Of a DNA stretch of 64,000 bases, positions 11,757-21,607 are shown in pieces. Origin of the DNA: Eustoma russellianum (lineage: Eukaryota; Streptophyta; Magnoliopsida; Gentianales; Gentianaceae); contig AP025067.1 of assembly GCA_036186865.1 (NCBI GenBank), positions 19,614,055 to 19,678,054 of the forward strand, read 5' to 3'. The translations under genes were made by a program, and so were the position numbers. A model generated the notes under the pieces. That model did no database searches and was not told the DNA's origin. It worked only from the letters and a program-made list of their open reading frames with translations. Numbering within the stretch: the first letter of the stretch is position 1; each line of letters begins with the position of its first letter.

Positions 11757-12528
11757 AGATTATCAGAAACGAACGAGCATCAATACAGAATAAATATATC
11801 AATACGTCTTAAGCTATTTAGGAATAATTCAAGTCTGAGAAAATTGACTTATGTACAGTGTGTGCTTGTGAAATAAAGCAACATGCGACCTGTCAAACTC
11901 AGCTCAGGTCGGATCGATCAGTCAGGTCAGATCAGACCAGGCAGCATAATCGAATTTGCGTTCTAGACAGATGTCCGACCTGCCGACCTCAGCACCTCAA
12001 CACAGCAGAACAACTGCTGTGCTATCAGCCGCTTCAGCTGAGCTCAGCACAGTAGCAGAGGTCAGCATGGCAGTGCTGTAGAACAACGAATGCTCTCAGC
12101 TAAACAACTAAGCTCAGCACACAATAGAGCTCAGCTCGGCAACATTACACAATAACAGTGCTGCTCTATCACTTGACCAGCCAAACTCAGCACACAGCAG
12201 AGCTCAGCTCGGCAACAACTCAACAGCTCAGTTGATCAGAAAATCCAAGATGAGCCCAGGACTGTGTCCTTAAGACATATTGTTTCGGTATACTGTGTCC
12301 AACAAGAGGAAGCAATCGTACCTTAGGATACAGTGGAATTAGTTTAAACGAGCGGCAATGCAGCCTATGAACTCAACAAACTTGTAATGTCCTGACTTCT
12401 AGGATGACTTGAAATGCAGAGGATGTTTTGTATATGCAGGAGGATGATTATGAAGAGAGGGAGATTACAGAGAGAGAGGAAGAAAATTATTGTATTTTTC
12501 TGAGTGACCACAGAGGTCAGCTTGGCCT

Positions 12529-12537
12529 CTATTTATA
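12529..12537 (-). promoter_or_regulatory. Candidate TATA box (minus strand)
   Basis: On the minus strand the sequence reads CCCCTATAAATAGAGGCC, a strong plant TATA consensus. It is followed downstream on that strand by a purine-rich leader (about 12440-12490). The same CTATAAATAGAGG core occurs in the Sirevirus LTR at the right end of the window, so this may be the core promoter of another LTR. Confidence 0.4.
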
Positions 12538-13550
12538 GGGGAAAACTGAGGTTAGTTTGTTGCAGCCAATTCAACCTCAGCTGTAGGATCAAATACCTGC
12601 TCGGCCTCAACCCTTGGATCAGATAACCGCATCAGGTCTGTCCACAGCCGTTGGATTCGATAAATGTTCAATCTGAGCCTTCAAATCTTAACAACTTCTG
12701 GACAGCTCAGCACGGTTAAAGCTCAACAACCTTTCAAAACTTAACCTTAGCCGATCCCAACAAACTGGAGAAGTTTAAACTCAAACAATCTTCTCCCCAG
12801 CCGATAAGATCCGACCCACTGCTTCTTAGATCCGGCCTGCAGCGTGCAAGCCGGCCCGCAGTCTGTGCAGCCAAGAACCCGAGCCTGAGCATGAGCCCAT
12901 CGGGCCCGCAGTCTGTGCCTGGGCTCACTTGCCGAGCTAAACTGATTTTCACTTTCCCCCTATCTTGAGCATTAATTTCTCATTCACCCGATATCGGAAT
13001 TGAATGATTCAAAGGCCTAAAATTATCTATTCATTACATAGATAATTGAGGACTCATTAGTTTCTAATTATCATTAATGAAAACTAATCATACTCAAGCT
13101 CAATGTATGTTGCTAACCACGGTTTGCAACTTGACACATTTCTTCCAATTTTCTCCAACAATTCTGGCTAATAGGACTTCTGTTTTGACTCTTCTACGTC
13201 CTTAGAGAATATATGTAGTTCAATCACTGCAGAGCCCTTCCCTCACCCCCTTTTAGGGGCAAAGAAAAGAAGAAAAAAATTGCATAAACTGTGTGTAAGC
13301 ATATTACACCAGATACGTATTGAGAGGCACAATTTTTATTTTTTATTTATTTTTTATAATAGACGACTCAGAACTCAAGTCTTTTAAGGCTAGAGGAAAT
13401 GATGCTTTGCCAGCCTAATAAAAACTCGTAAGGATGTTATGTCAAAATGAAAAGAAAGTTAAGTGTAAGGGAACCCTTTCCTTCCAAAGGACATAAAGTC
13501 ACTGTTGTGGAAAAAGGTGGAATAATTTGGACAGTCTTTCATTTGAATTA

Positions 13551-13559
13551 CAAAATTTA
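13551..13559. repeat. Left 9-bp target duplication of the MULE
   Basis: CAAAATTTA here corresponds to TAAAATTTA at 15028-15036, eight of nine bases identical. Nine bases is the usual target duplication of Mutator-like elements. Confidence 0.7.
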
Positions 13560-13672
13560 GGGTTAATTGCACCTGGTATCCATTCTTTTCCACCAAGTTT
13601 TAAGTAGCATCCAATCTTTCATGAAACTCACTTGCCATCCAGACTTATAGGAGAAATAGACACCTGGCATCC
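13560..13672 (+). repeat. Left terminal inverted repeat of the MULE
   Basis: 113 bp from GGGTTAATTGCACCTGGTAT to CACCTGGCATCC. It is the reverse complement of 14915-15027 with a handful of substitutions. Confidence 0.88.
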
Positions 13673-13859
13673 AGATGACCTGCTGGTCGACCGTTGACCG
13701 CTGAAATCGACCTTTGACCGGACTTAACCCTACTTTTAACCCGACTTTAACCAAGGTTTAGGATCAATAAAATAATAAATTCAAAAAAAATAAAAGTTTA
13801 AGAAAAAATAATTCAAAAATAAAAAAGAAAACCCCCACCCCAACCCCACTCCCGCCATC

Positions 13860-14012
13860 CACCTCCCTCCCCTACCAATCCAACTTCCTTTCTCCTACCC
13901 TCTTCTTTCTCCAACAATGTCAGCAGAAACCCAAATTCCCTCATTTCTTCCCCACATTACCAAACCCAAGTCTCCTGATCCCACATCTATCACTCTTCCT
14001 ACTTATCTTCTC
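13860..14012 (+). repeat. Captured segment, copy 1 (MSAETQIPSF...)
   Basis: About 150 bp from CCACCTCCCTCCCC to TTCCTACTTATCT, repeated at 14299-14452 with an offset of 439 bp. It includes an ATG at 13917 opening MSAETQIPSFLPHITKPK. I do not recognise the source gene. The two copies flank the P450 fragment, as expected if a segment was duplicated during capture. Confidence 0.7.
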
Positions 14013-14118
14013 CTTCACTCTTCCTTAATGAATTCCTACTTATCTTCTTCTACTTTTATCTCTGAGTATTTTCATTGTCAAATTCTTAAATTCATCTTCA
14101 TCAAAGCACAAAAATCTT

Positions 14119-14295
14119 CCGCCTAGTCCATTTCAAGGGCCCATCATAGGAAACATTCCCAATGTTATAGGCAAGAAACCTCATGTATTGGTAACGGAAA
14201 TTGCATATATTTATGGTCCATTAATTACACTAAAGCTAGGGACTCAAGTAATTATAATTAGTTCTTCAAGAGCAGCAGCTTCAGAAATACTCCGA
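14119..14295 (+). pseudogene. Captured cytochrome P450 N-terminal fragment
   Basis: A 59-codon segment reads PPSPFQGPIIGNIPNV, then ...YGPLITLKLGTQVIIISS, then AASEILR. This is the proline-rich hinge and first conserved block of plant microsomal P450s of the CYP71/CYP76 type (PPGPxxxPIIGN...YGPLxxLKLG...VVISSxxxAxEIL). The membrane anchor before it and the I-helix, ExxR and haem-binding parts are absent, so it cannot encode an enzyme. The frame is open and continues into the second copy of the flanking captured segment, to a stop at 14521-14523. It could yield a small fusion transcript or regulatory RNA. Confidence 0.75.
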
Positions 14296-14298
14296 GCC

Positions 14299-14452
14299 CA
14301 CCTCCCTCCCCTACTAATCCACCTTCCTTTCTCTTACCCTCTTCTTTCTCCAACAATGTCAGCAGAAACCCAAATTCTCTCATTTCTTCCCCACATTACC
14401 AAACCCAAGTCTCCTGATCCCAAATTCATCACTCTTCCTACTTATCTTTTCC
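14299..14452 (+). repeat. Captured segment, copy 2
   Basis: Second copy of the 13860-14012 segment, with its ATG at 14356. Past the shared part it runs into a different sequence containing LNWNPSTDPCTF (frame from 14525). That resembles the start of leucine-rich-repeat receptor N-termini, but too little is present to be sure. Confidence 0.65.
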
Positions 14453-14914
14453 TTCTGCTTCCTTCACTCTGCTTTCCAAAATCCAAACCTAGCTCCACTT
14501 CTATCCTTCAAATCATCCTGTGATATGTCCAACAACATCCTCAATTGGAACCCCTCCACTGACCCCTGCACTTTCCCTCCACGTCCAAGTTGCCTACTGC
14601 TATACGAGAAACTTGGGAGAAACAGTCATAATCCTTGGAGGATGTTCTTAACTTCAGTTTTTGCTTATTTAAATTTGTATTTTCCTTCAACAAAAGGTCT
14701 TCCCCTTTCGCTGTTTTTGATGCTGATGGTTTGCTCAGCATAAAAATTTGATGCTTCGTTCATAGCAGAAAGCATCACAGGAGAAAGAGAAAGATGGTTG
14801 AAAGAAAATGGAATTAACCATGGTTGGAAAATTTTGGGCGCCAAGTGAGAGAAAAGTGAAAAATAAAAGGAAAATTGCTAAAAACCGCCTATAGTAGGTG
14901 ATTTTCCGGTTGCC

Positions 14915-15027
14915 GGATGCCAGGTGTCTATTTCTCCTATAAGTCTGGATGGTAAGTGATTTTCATGAAAGATTGGATACTACTTAAAACTTGGTGGAAA
15001 AGAATGGATATCAGCTACAATTAACCC
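14915..15027 (-). repeat. Right terminal inverted repeat of the MULE
   Basis: 113 bp ending CAATTAACCC, the reverse complement of 13560-13672. It has the same length as the left repeat. Confidence 0.88.
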
Positions 15028-15036
15028 ATAAAATTT
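15028..15036. repeat. Right 9-bp target duplication of the MULE
   Basis: TAAAATTTA directly after the right terminal repeat. It matches the left flank except at the first base, although in the left copy the neighbouring base also differs. Confidence 0.68.
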
Positions 15037-15125
15037 ATTCAGCTTTGGAACCTTATTTTTTCAGCAATAATTGTCAAAGGGATACTTTCTTCTTTAAAGG
15101 GACGGCTGCCCATAATCAAGCTAAT

Positions 15126-15130
15126 GGCAC
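15126..15130. repeat. Left 5-bp target duplication of the tandem copia array
   Basis: GGCAC immediately before LTR1. The same five bases follow LTR3 at 35077-35081. No such duplication occurs at the inner LTR boundaries. Confidence 0.9.
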
Positions 15131-18100
15131 TGTAGGATCTGCAAGGCACCACTAGAAGGGGGGGGGGGTTGAATAGGTGGTGCGGAAAATATGGTTTTTA
15201 AAATTTCTTTAAACCTAACCAATTCAAGTTCTGAAAACAGATTCTGTTTTCAGGACCAGTTTTAAAACGTTTTAAAAACTAGGTTAGAGGTCTCCAAAAA
15301 TTATGAAATTTTGAGAGAACTTAGCCTCAGATGTTGTGAGGGTCCCCTAAAAATTTCAAATCAAAATTCAACCTTTAACCCCTTCAAAAACCGTTGGCAC
15401 TCAGATTGTGCAAATCTGCCAGAAACGGTAGATGGTTTTGAAAAATTAATTCCTATTTGTGTGAATGTCCAAATGATCTGAAAATTTGACCAATAACTCC
15501 TCACACACTATATTACAATGGGTTGAAACAGTTTTTGAAAATTCTTTTGGGAAGTAGGTCAAATACACCCAAAGTCTCAACCTTTGCAAGTCTGAAAATC
15601 AGACTGCACTAGTCTCAGAACTTTTGATGTTTGGACTGACCTATACTTGTCCAAAAGGGTTGAAACTTGTGCCAAATTAACCCTAGAACGTTTATGTATG
15701 TTTCTGGAAATTTTTATAATTTTTAGAAAACGTTTACTATTTTTGCGAACGTGAACAATATGAGTAAACAGCGCAGAAACTGAAACGTAAATGCAGAAAG
15801 TAAATTGCACCAAGAATTTTATACTGGTTCGGTTATAAACAACCTACTCCAGTCTTCAAGGAACACCTTCCTTGGTTCACACTAATTTCACACACGCAGT
15901 ACACCTTACCGCAGGGTTGATAGAGTTACACCTTAACTCCAACCCTTTACAAACCTTGTATTGTGAGTACAATTTGCACGAACACCACCACCTCGCTAGA
16001 ATGAAGATTGATCACACCTTGATCAATCTTGTACAATGATGAATGAATGGTGGTTTCTATGAAGCCTATTCAAGGATGAAAGAAGTAAAGTACAATAGGC
16101 TTTTTACAAGAAGAAGAAAGAAAGAAAGTGTAGGAGAAGAAAGCTTTTGCACTTTGATCACTTTTGAATATGATTCTTGGTGTTGCTTTTGTTTGTTCTT
16201 CTCTTCTTCCCTTATAGGTCCAGGCCGTCCCCCTTAAGTCACTCCCCCCTCTTGAAAATTTCCTTTTAATTGCTTGGGAGGGTGTGAGACATCATGGTGA
16301 CAAAGTTTTGCTTGCTTGGCATCATTCCATTGGACCATCATTTAGTCATTGCTTACTTGGCACCTTTTGATTGGCTCATTGTTGTCATCATTTGATGACA
16401 TGGATATTCTGAAAAAAACACTTTAAACATGTGCCAAATAATCAATTATTAAATCATGCCAAAATAGTCACAATATGTCATAAAGTTTGAGACACAAAAA
16501 TATCTCTTTCCAACCTAGTCAAAATCGGCCATAAGGTATATTTTCAATGCTGAAATTTTCAGCATTAACCACATGTGATAAATCAATATTTCTTCCATTT
16601 TTCTTTGAATTTCTTCCATAAAAATACATTCAATATTTAAGGCAAGTCTTGCTACAAGATTGAGAATGAATTTGGACACCAAGGAGGGTGAAATTCGGCC
16701 ATAACACCTTCTCACACATGCTGAAAAATTTCAGCATGTGTGATATAAAGAATATCACACTTAAGACAATTCAAATCATTTCCATAACTCATTTGATTTA
16801 TTCCTTAATGCAAAATTAACAAAATATATTCCTTAAGCCTTAAGAATTCGGCCATTAAGGTGTGTGACATGCTGAAATTTTCAGCATGTGACATAAGAGA
16901 GGTGTATGTTGAAAACTTACCTTTTGTAGCTTCTCTCTTTGATTCATCAACATTGTATGATTGATTCTTGACCAATCAACATGCCAACAAGGCTCCACAT
17001 GTGCTCCATCTCAGCTAGGGTGACGTTTAAGTGTGTATATGCATGTGCTGAAATTTATTTTTGCTAACTTTGAAAAATAGTGCACATTTAATATTACACA
17101 CATGTAATATTCCAATCAGCCCTTAATTTAATTTTCCTAGAACACTTTAAGATGTATATTATATGTAAAAAGTGTCTAGATACGTGCCACATCATGTTCA
17201 AGAAAAACGTTCCATGTCAAGTGCGTAGAAAACCGAATTTTCGATATTTATCGATTGCCCGATTTTTCTCTAATTTAAATTCCAACTTTTGCACATGCTA
17301 TATATATTATGTTATACATAATATATATAATATATACTTTAATTTTCAGCACTTGGCTGATTTAAAGTGGTACCATAAACATGTGACAAAAATAAAATTG
17401 GAATCTTCACATTTTGGCCTAAATGTGGGGTGATTTGTGTGTGCCAACATGGAAAGTATTTTTGTCTCAATGTACAGTGTATGGCACGAAATTTTTGATA
17501 AATTTTGATGTATATGGGCTGGCCATTTATTTATGGCAAGTACGTGACACGTTGGCGAAGTTTCGGTATCGCCCGATACGACAAATTTCGGTTTAGAACC
17601 TTTTATCGTGTCGTATTTAATTTGTCATCACCATATCTTATATCATATGATATAAGATCTGAATATACTCATAAATATGAGTTAAGTATAGTGGTGTGAC
17701 GTAAACGTACGTTCGTAAGATATATAACGTGTCGATAGTACTTTGGAATAAATGTGTATGTGCCTTTTAAAAAAAATCTGAAATATATATATATTATGTA
17801 TATATGGCGTGTGAAATGATGTGGGGAGGAGGAGAGAACTTTCCTTCCATAGCTATGTTGCCTTCATGTCTTTTCCAAATGCATCTTCCTTTAATGAACT
17901 ACTTAGTTTATTAAACTAAGTACTTCACTTAATGAACTACTTTAGTTCATTAATTGTGGCACCTGAAAATAGTATAAACTCAACAAATGTTCGCCATATG
18001 ATGTAAGCTTTATAGCTTCATGGCTCGTTAGTACGGCAACATAATATATAAGCTAAATAAGGCAAGTTATCATGCATACATGTATACTTGTGTATATATA

Positions 18101-18179
18101 TATATATCCACGTTAATATATATATATATATATTCAAATTTCTTTATTTTGAAATCACTCAAACCCTCATATTTCTACA
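15131..18179 (-). repeat. LTR1 (3' LTR of internal copy 1)
   Basis: 3049 bp, bounded TG...CA in plus coordinates (TGTAGGATCT...TTTCTACA). It contains an 11-G tract near the U5 end, three hairpin modules (16521-16892) and the perfect palindrome CTTATATCATATGATATAAG (17637-17656). The paired TTAATGAACTA/TAGTTCATTAA elements near 17892-17952 are also found in all older relatives in the window. The short reading frames seen inside recur identically in LTR2 and LTR3 and are not genes. Confidence 0.92.
16521..16892. repeat. Triplicated hairpin module inside LTR1
   Basis: The word TCGGCCAT occurs at about 16525, 16695 and 16851. Each is followed within about 15-25 bases by a perfect or near-perfect inverted repeat of the form ATGCTGAAA...TTTCAGCAT (16546-16565, 16713-16742, 16866-16892). 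The module is repeated with a spacing near 160 bp and conserved in LTR2 and LTR3. Confidence 0.75.
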
Positions 18180-18390
18180 ATCTCCCCCTTTTGATGATTT
18201 TCAAAATAACTAGTGTACATGATTTAAGTGTCAACTCTCCCCCTTGAATTATGCACAGATTTGAAATTTGAATTTCGAATTTCAAATCCGCCTCCCCCTT
18301 GATTCATGCAATTAGGATCAATCAGTGATCTCTCTCCCCCTTAAATCTCTCTCTCTCCCCCTTAAATCATGCTTCTCTCTCCCCCTTTAT
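18180..18390 (-). promoter_or_regulatory. Multiple polypurine tracts before the 3' LTR, copy 1
   Basis: Six TCTCCCCCTT-type blocks (about 18182, 18236, 18291, 18332, 18352, 18376) are AAGGGGGAGA on the coding strand. The one nearest LTR1 lies right at the LTR edge and should prime plus-strand DNA. Repeated polypurine tracts of this kind are a described property of Sireviruses. Confidence 0.8.
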
Positions 18391-18449
18391 TTTGGAAAGA
18401 TAATCAAAAGATTCCTGTCAAAAAGGAAAGTAAATCAAATGATATCGCA

Positions 18450-21400
18450 TTAAATCACATCAACAGGAAGCATGCCTAATTTAGAACGGAGAGATTCAAA
18501 TGTGGCTTGATTTAAGGCCTTAGTAAATATATCCGCTACTTGTGATTCTGTGCGTACGTGATCTATGACAATATTACCATTGTTAACGTGATCACGAAGA
18601 AAATGATAGCGAACTTCTATATGCTTAGCCTTAGAGTGTAAGACGGGGTTCTTAGACAAATTTATGGCACTCATACTATCACAATATATAGGAATTTTAT
18701 CTACGGTAATTCCAAAGTCCGAAAGTTGTTGTTTTATCCATAACAACTGTGTGCAACAAAGGCTAAGAGCCATATACTCAGCCTCAGTAGTGGACAAAGC
18801 AACACTTGCTTGCTTTTTGGAAAACCATGAAATAAGGGAATTTCCTATAAATTGGCAAGTTCCGCTCGTGCTTTTTCTATCTATTTTGCAGCCACCATAA
18901 TCTGCATCAGTGTAAGCATGTAAGTCGAATGTAGAATCCTTATCGTACCAAATACCTAAGGTGGGCGTGTGCTTAATATAGCGAAATATTCTTTTTACCG
19001 CATTTAAGTGTGACACCTTAGGTTGACTTTGAAAACGAGCACACATGCATACACTAAACATGATGTCAGGCCTACTAGCAGTTAAATATAGTAAAGAACC
19101 TATCATAGATCGATATAATCCATTATCAACGTCTTTACCATGTTCATCTTTGTCTAATTTAGTAGTAACACTCATAGGCGTGGGGGATGGTTTCAAATTT
19201 TCAAAATTGAACTTCTTGATCATGTCATTTATGTACTTAGCTTGGCTTATATGAATTCCTTTACTCGTTTGCTTAATCTGCAAGCCAAGAAAATAATTAA
19301 GTTCACCAACCATAGACATTTCAAATTCAGCTTTCATACAATTTTCAAAATCCTTAACGAGTCTATGTGAGGTAGAACCAAAAATAATGTCATCTACGTA
19401 AATTTGAATAATAAGTAAATCTGATTTTTCTTGTTTCAAAAATAGTGTACTATCTATAGTACCACGTTTAAAATTATTTTCTAAAAGAAAGGTAGCAAAA
19501 CGATCATACCATGCTCTAGGCGCTTGCTTTAGTCCATATAGTGCCTTCTTTAATTTGTACACAGTGATCAGGATGTTTCAAATCTTCAAAACCGGGTGGT
19601 TGCTTCACGTATACTTCTTCTTGTATAAATCCGTTTAGAAAAGCACTTTTGACGTCCATTTGATACAATTTAAAATCTTTCATGCAAGCAATAGCAAGTA
19701 AAAGTCGTATAGCTTCTAAACGTGCTACGGGTGCAAATGTTTCATCGTAGTCTATTCCTTCTTCTTGATTATATCCTTGAGCTACGAGTCTTGCTTTATT
19801 TCTAACGACTTTTCCTTCTTCATTCATTTTGTTCCTAAACACCCACTTTGTGCCTATTATTGTCTTATCTTGTGGTCGTGGCACTAAATCCCATACATCA
19901 TTTCTAACGAATTGATTAAGTTCGTCATGCATAGCATCAATCCAAGATGAATCACTCAAAGCATCATGCACATTCTTAGGCTCAATTTCAGAAATCATAG
20001 CATGAAATTCATTTATTTCATCCGAAGTGATTCTTCTACGTGGTCGCACACCGTGAGTGATGTCGCCTATGATGAGATCATGTGGGTGATCTCTATGCCA
20101 TCTTGGTTGATTATTTTCTAAGTTATCATGCATTTCTATATGATCATGCATTTCTAGTGTTTCATTCATCTCATGCATATCAAAAGACTCATTTTCTTCA
20201 TCCAAAACGGGTTTCAAATCAAAGTCATCATCATATTCCTTTTCTTTATCAACCTCTCCAAATTCATTGAATTTAACATGAATAGATTCTATGATTTGTC
20301 TAGTGAGAGGATCATAACACCTATATGCTTTTGAATTTATGGAATACCCAATAAAAATGCACTCAATCGATTTGGATTCAAATTTATCTAAGTTATCTTT
20401 TGTATTCAAGACAAAACATTTGCATCCAAACACACGAAAATAATCTATCTTAGGCATGCGATCATTCAAAATTTCGTAAGGCGTCTTGTTTATTTTCTTT
20501 CTTATAGATAGGCGATTTATAATATAGCATGCACAATTTACGGCTTCCGCCCACAGAAATCTAGGTAATTTATTTTCGCAAAGCATAGTTCTAGCAATTT
20601 CTTGTAGTGTGCGATTCTTTCTTTCTACTACTCCATTTAATTGTGGAGTTCTAGGTGGCGAAAACTCATGTTTAATTCCTTTTTCTTCACAGAATGAAAT
20701 CATCTCTTTATTTTTAAACTCACCGCCTCTATCGCTTCTTATTCTTTTCACATTTACGCCGTATTGATTTTCAAGTTGTTTAATTAATTTAGCGATTTCT
20801 ACGGCGCTATCATCCTTATGTGCAAGAAACAAAGTCCAAGTATAACGAGAAAAGTCATCAACAAGTACACATGCATAGTGACGCCCACCAAGGCTTGTAG
20901 TACGACTAGGACCAAACAAATCGATATGCAATAGTTCTAGTATTCTAGTCGTGCTTATCTCATTTTTAGGCTTAAGTGACTCACGTGTTTGTTTGCCTTT
21001 TATGCAAGATTCACACAACTGAAAGTTGTCTAAATCAAGCTTAGGCAATCCCCGTACTAGGTTCTTTTGTTGCAATTTTTCTAGTGTAGAAATACCTATG
21101 TGTCCTAAACGTCTATGCCACAAATTCACATTGGGTTCATTTGACATAAAACATTTAACTTTGGCATCTACTACATCATCCATAGATAGTGTGAATATAT
21201 TTCCTTCACGTTTTCCTTTTAAAACAGTTTCTCCATTTTTATTTATTATATTACAGTAAGGGTGAGTAAAACACACATTGAAACCATTGTCAACAAATTG
21301 TGAAATACTAAGAAGATTGTAAGATAAGTTGCTTACCAAAAACACGTTGGAGATTTGAAGTGTATCCGGGTTTCCAATCGTACCTTTACCAATGATCTTG

Positions 21401-21552
21401 CCTTCATTGTTGTCTCCAAAGGTCACGGATCCGCCTTTTGTGACCTTCTTTAATTTGGAGAAGAGGCTCGGGTCACCTGTCATGTGCCTCGAGCAACCAC
21501 TGTCAAGGAACCACTTTATTGATATGTCTTTTGATGAGTGGTCTCCCTGCAA
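18450..21552 (-). pseudogene. Copia Pol, copy 1 (frameshifted)
   Basis: Pol consists of aspartic protease (WFLDSGCSRHMTG), integrase zinc finger and DDE core (HIDLFGP, VDDFSR, NGVVERKNR), reverse transcriptase (MDVKSAFLNG, YVDD) and RNase H (TDADYGGC, STTEAEYMAL). It is disabled by one extra A at 19563, where copy 2 reads ACACGTGATC and this copy ACACAGTGATC. The frame therefore ends after the start of the RT domain and homology resumes in a second frame (18450-19562). Other differences from copy 2 are single substitutions (Val/Leu, Met/Ile, Asn/Lys). Everything but the frameshift looks functional. Confidence 0.93.
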
Positions 21553-21607
21553 TGTAAAAAGGTGATTTAGGTACCCTTTTAATTTTGGGTCCTTTCGAGT
21601 TAGTTAA

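Larger units (their letters stand above)
11757..13559. other. Unidentified stretch with a minus-strand promoter-like core
   Basis: I see no coding region. At about 11880-12230 the sequence is rich in CTCAGC/GCTCAGC words, with a partly duplicated segment (about 12113-12145 and 12187-12218). The part from about 12240 to 12960, read on the minus strand, looks like a promoter with a TATA element and a GA-rich leader, possibly an LTR of an unrecognised element. Bases 12961-13559 show AT-rich sequence without features. The last bases before 13560 are the MULE target site. Confidence 0.35.
13560..15027. mobile_element. Non-autonomous Mutator-like element (Pack-MULE) with captured gene fragments
   Basis: The 1468-bp element has long, nearly identical terminal inverted repeats of 113 bp, starts GGGTTAATTG and ends CAATTAACCC, and has a 9-bp target duplication. 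It encodes no transposase. The interior holds a cytochrome P450 N-terminal fragment and two copies of another coding-like segment. Long TIRs, 9-bp duplication and captured gene pieces are the hallmarks of a Pack-MULE. It must have been moved by a transposase supplied from elsewhere. Confidence 0.85.

Noticed and set aside
12734..12952. 72-residue minus-strand frame with Cys and Gly
   Set aside because: Too short, no motif, and inside the unassigned promoter-like stretch.
16043..16237. Short frames repeated three times (for example 64 and 93 residues, near 16.0, 17.2, 24.5, 25.6, 32.9 and 34.0 kb)
   Set aside because: They are identical only because the LTR is present three times. They show no domain, and their older counterparts in fragments A and B and the inverted LTR are not open.
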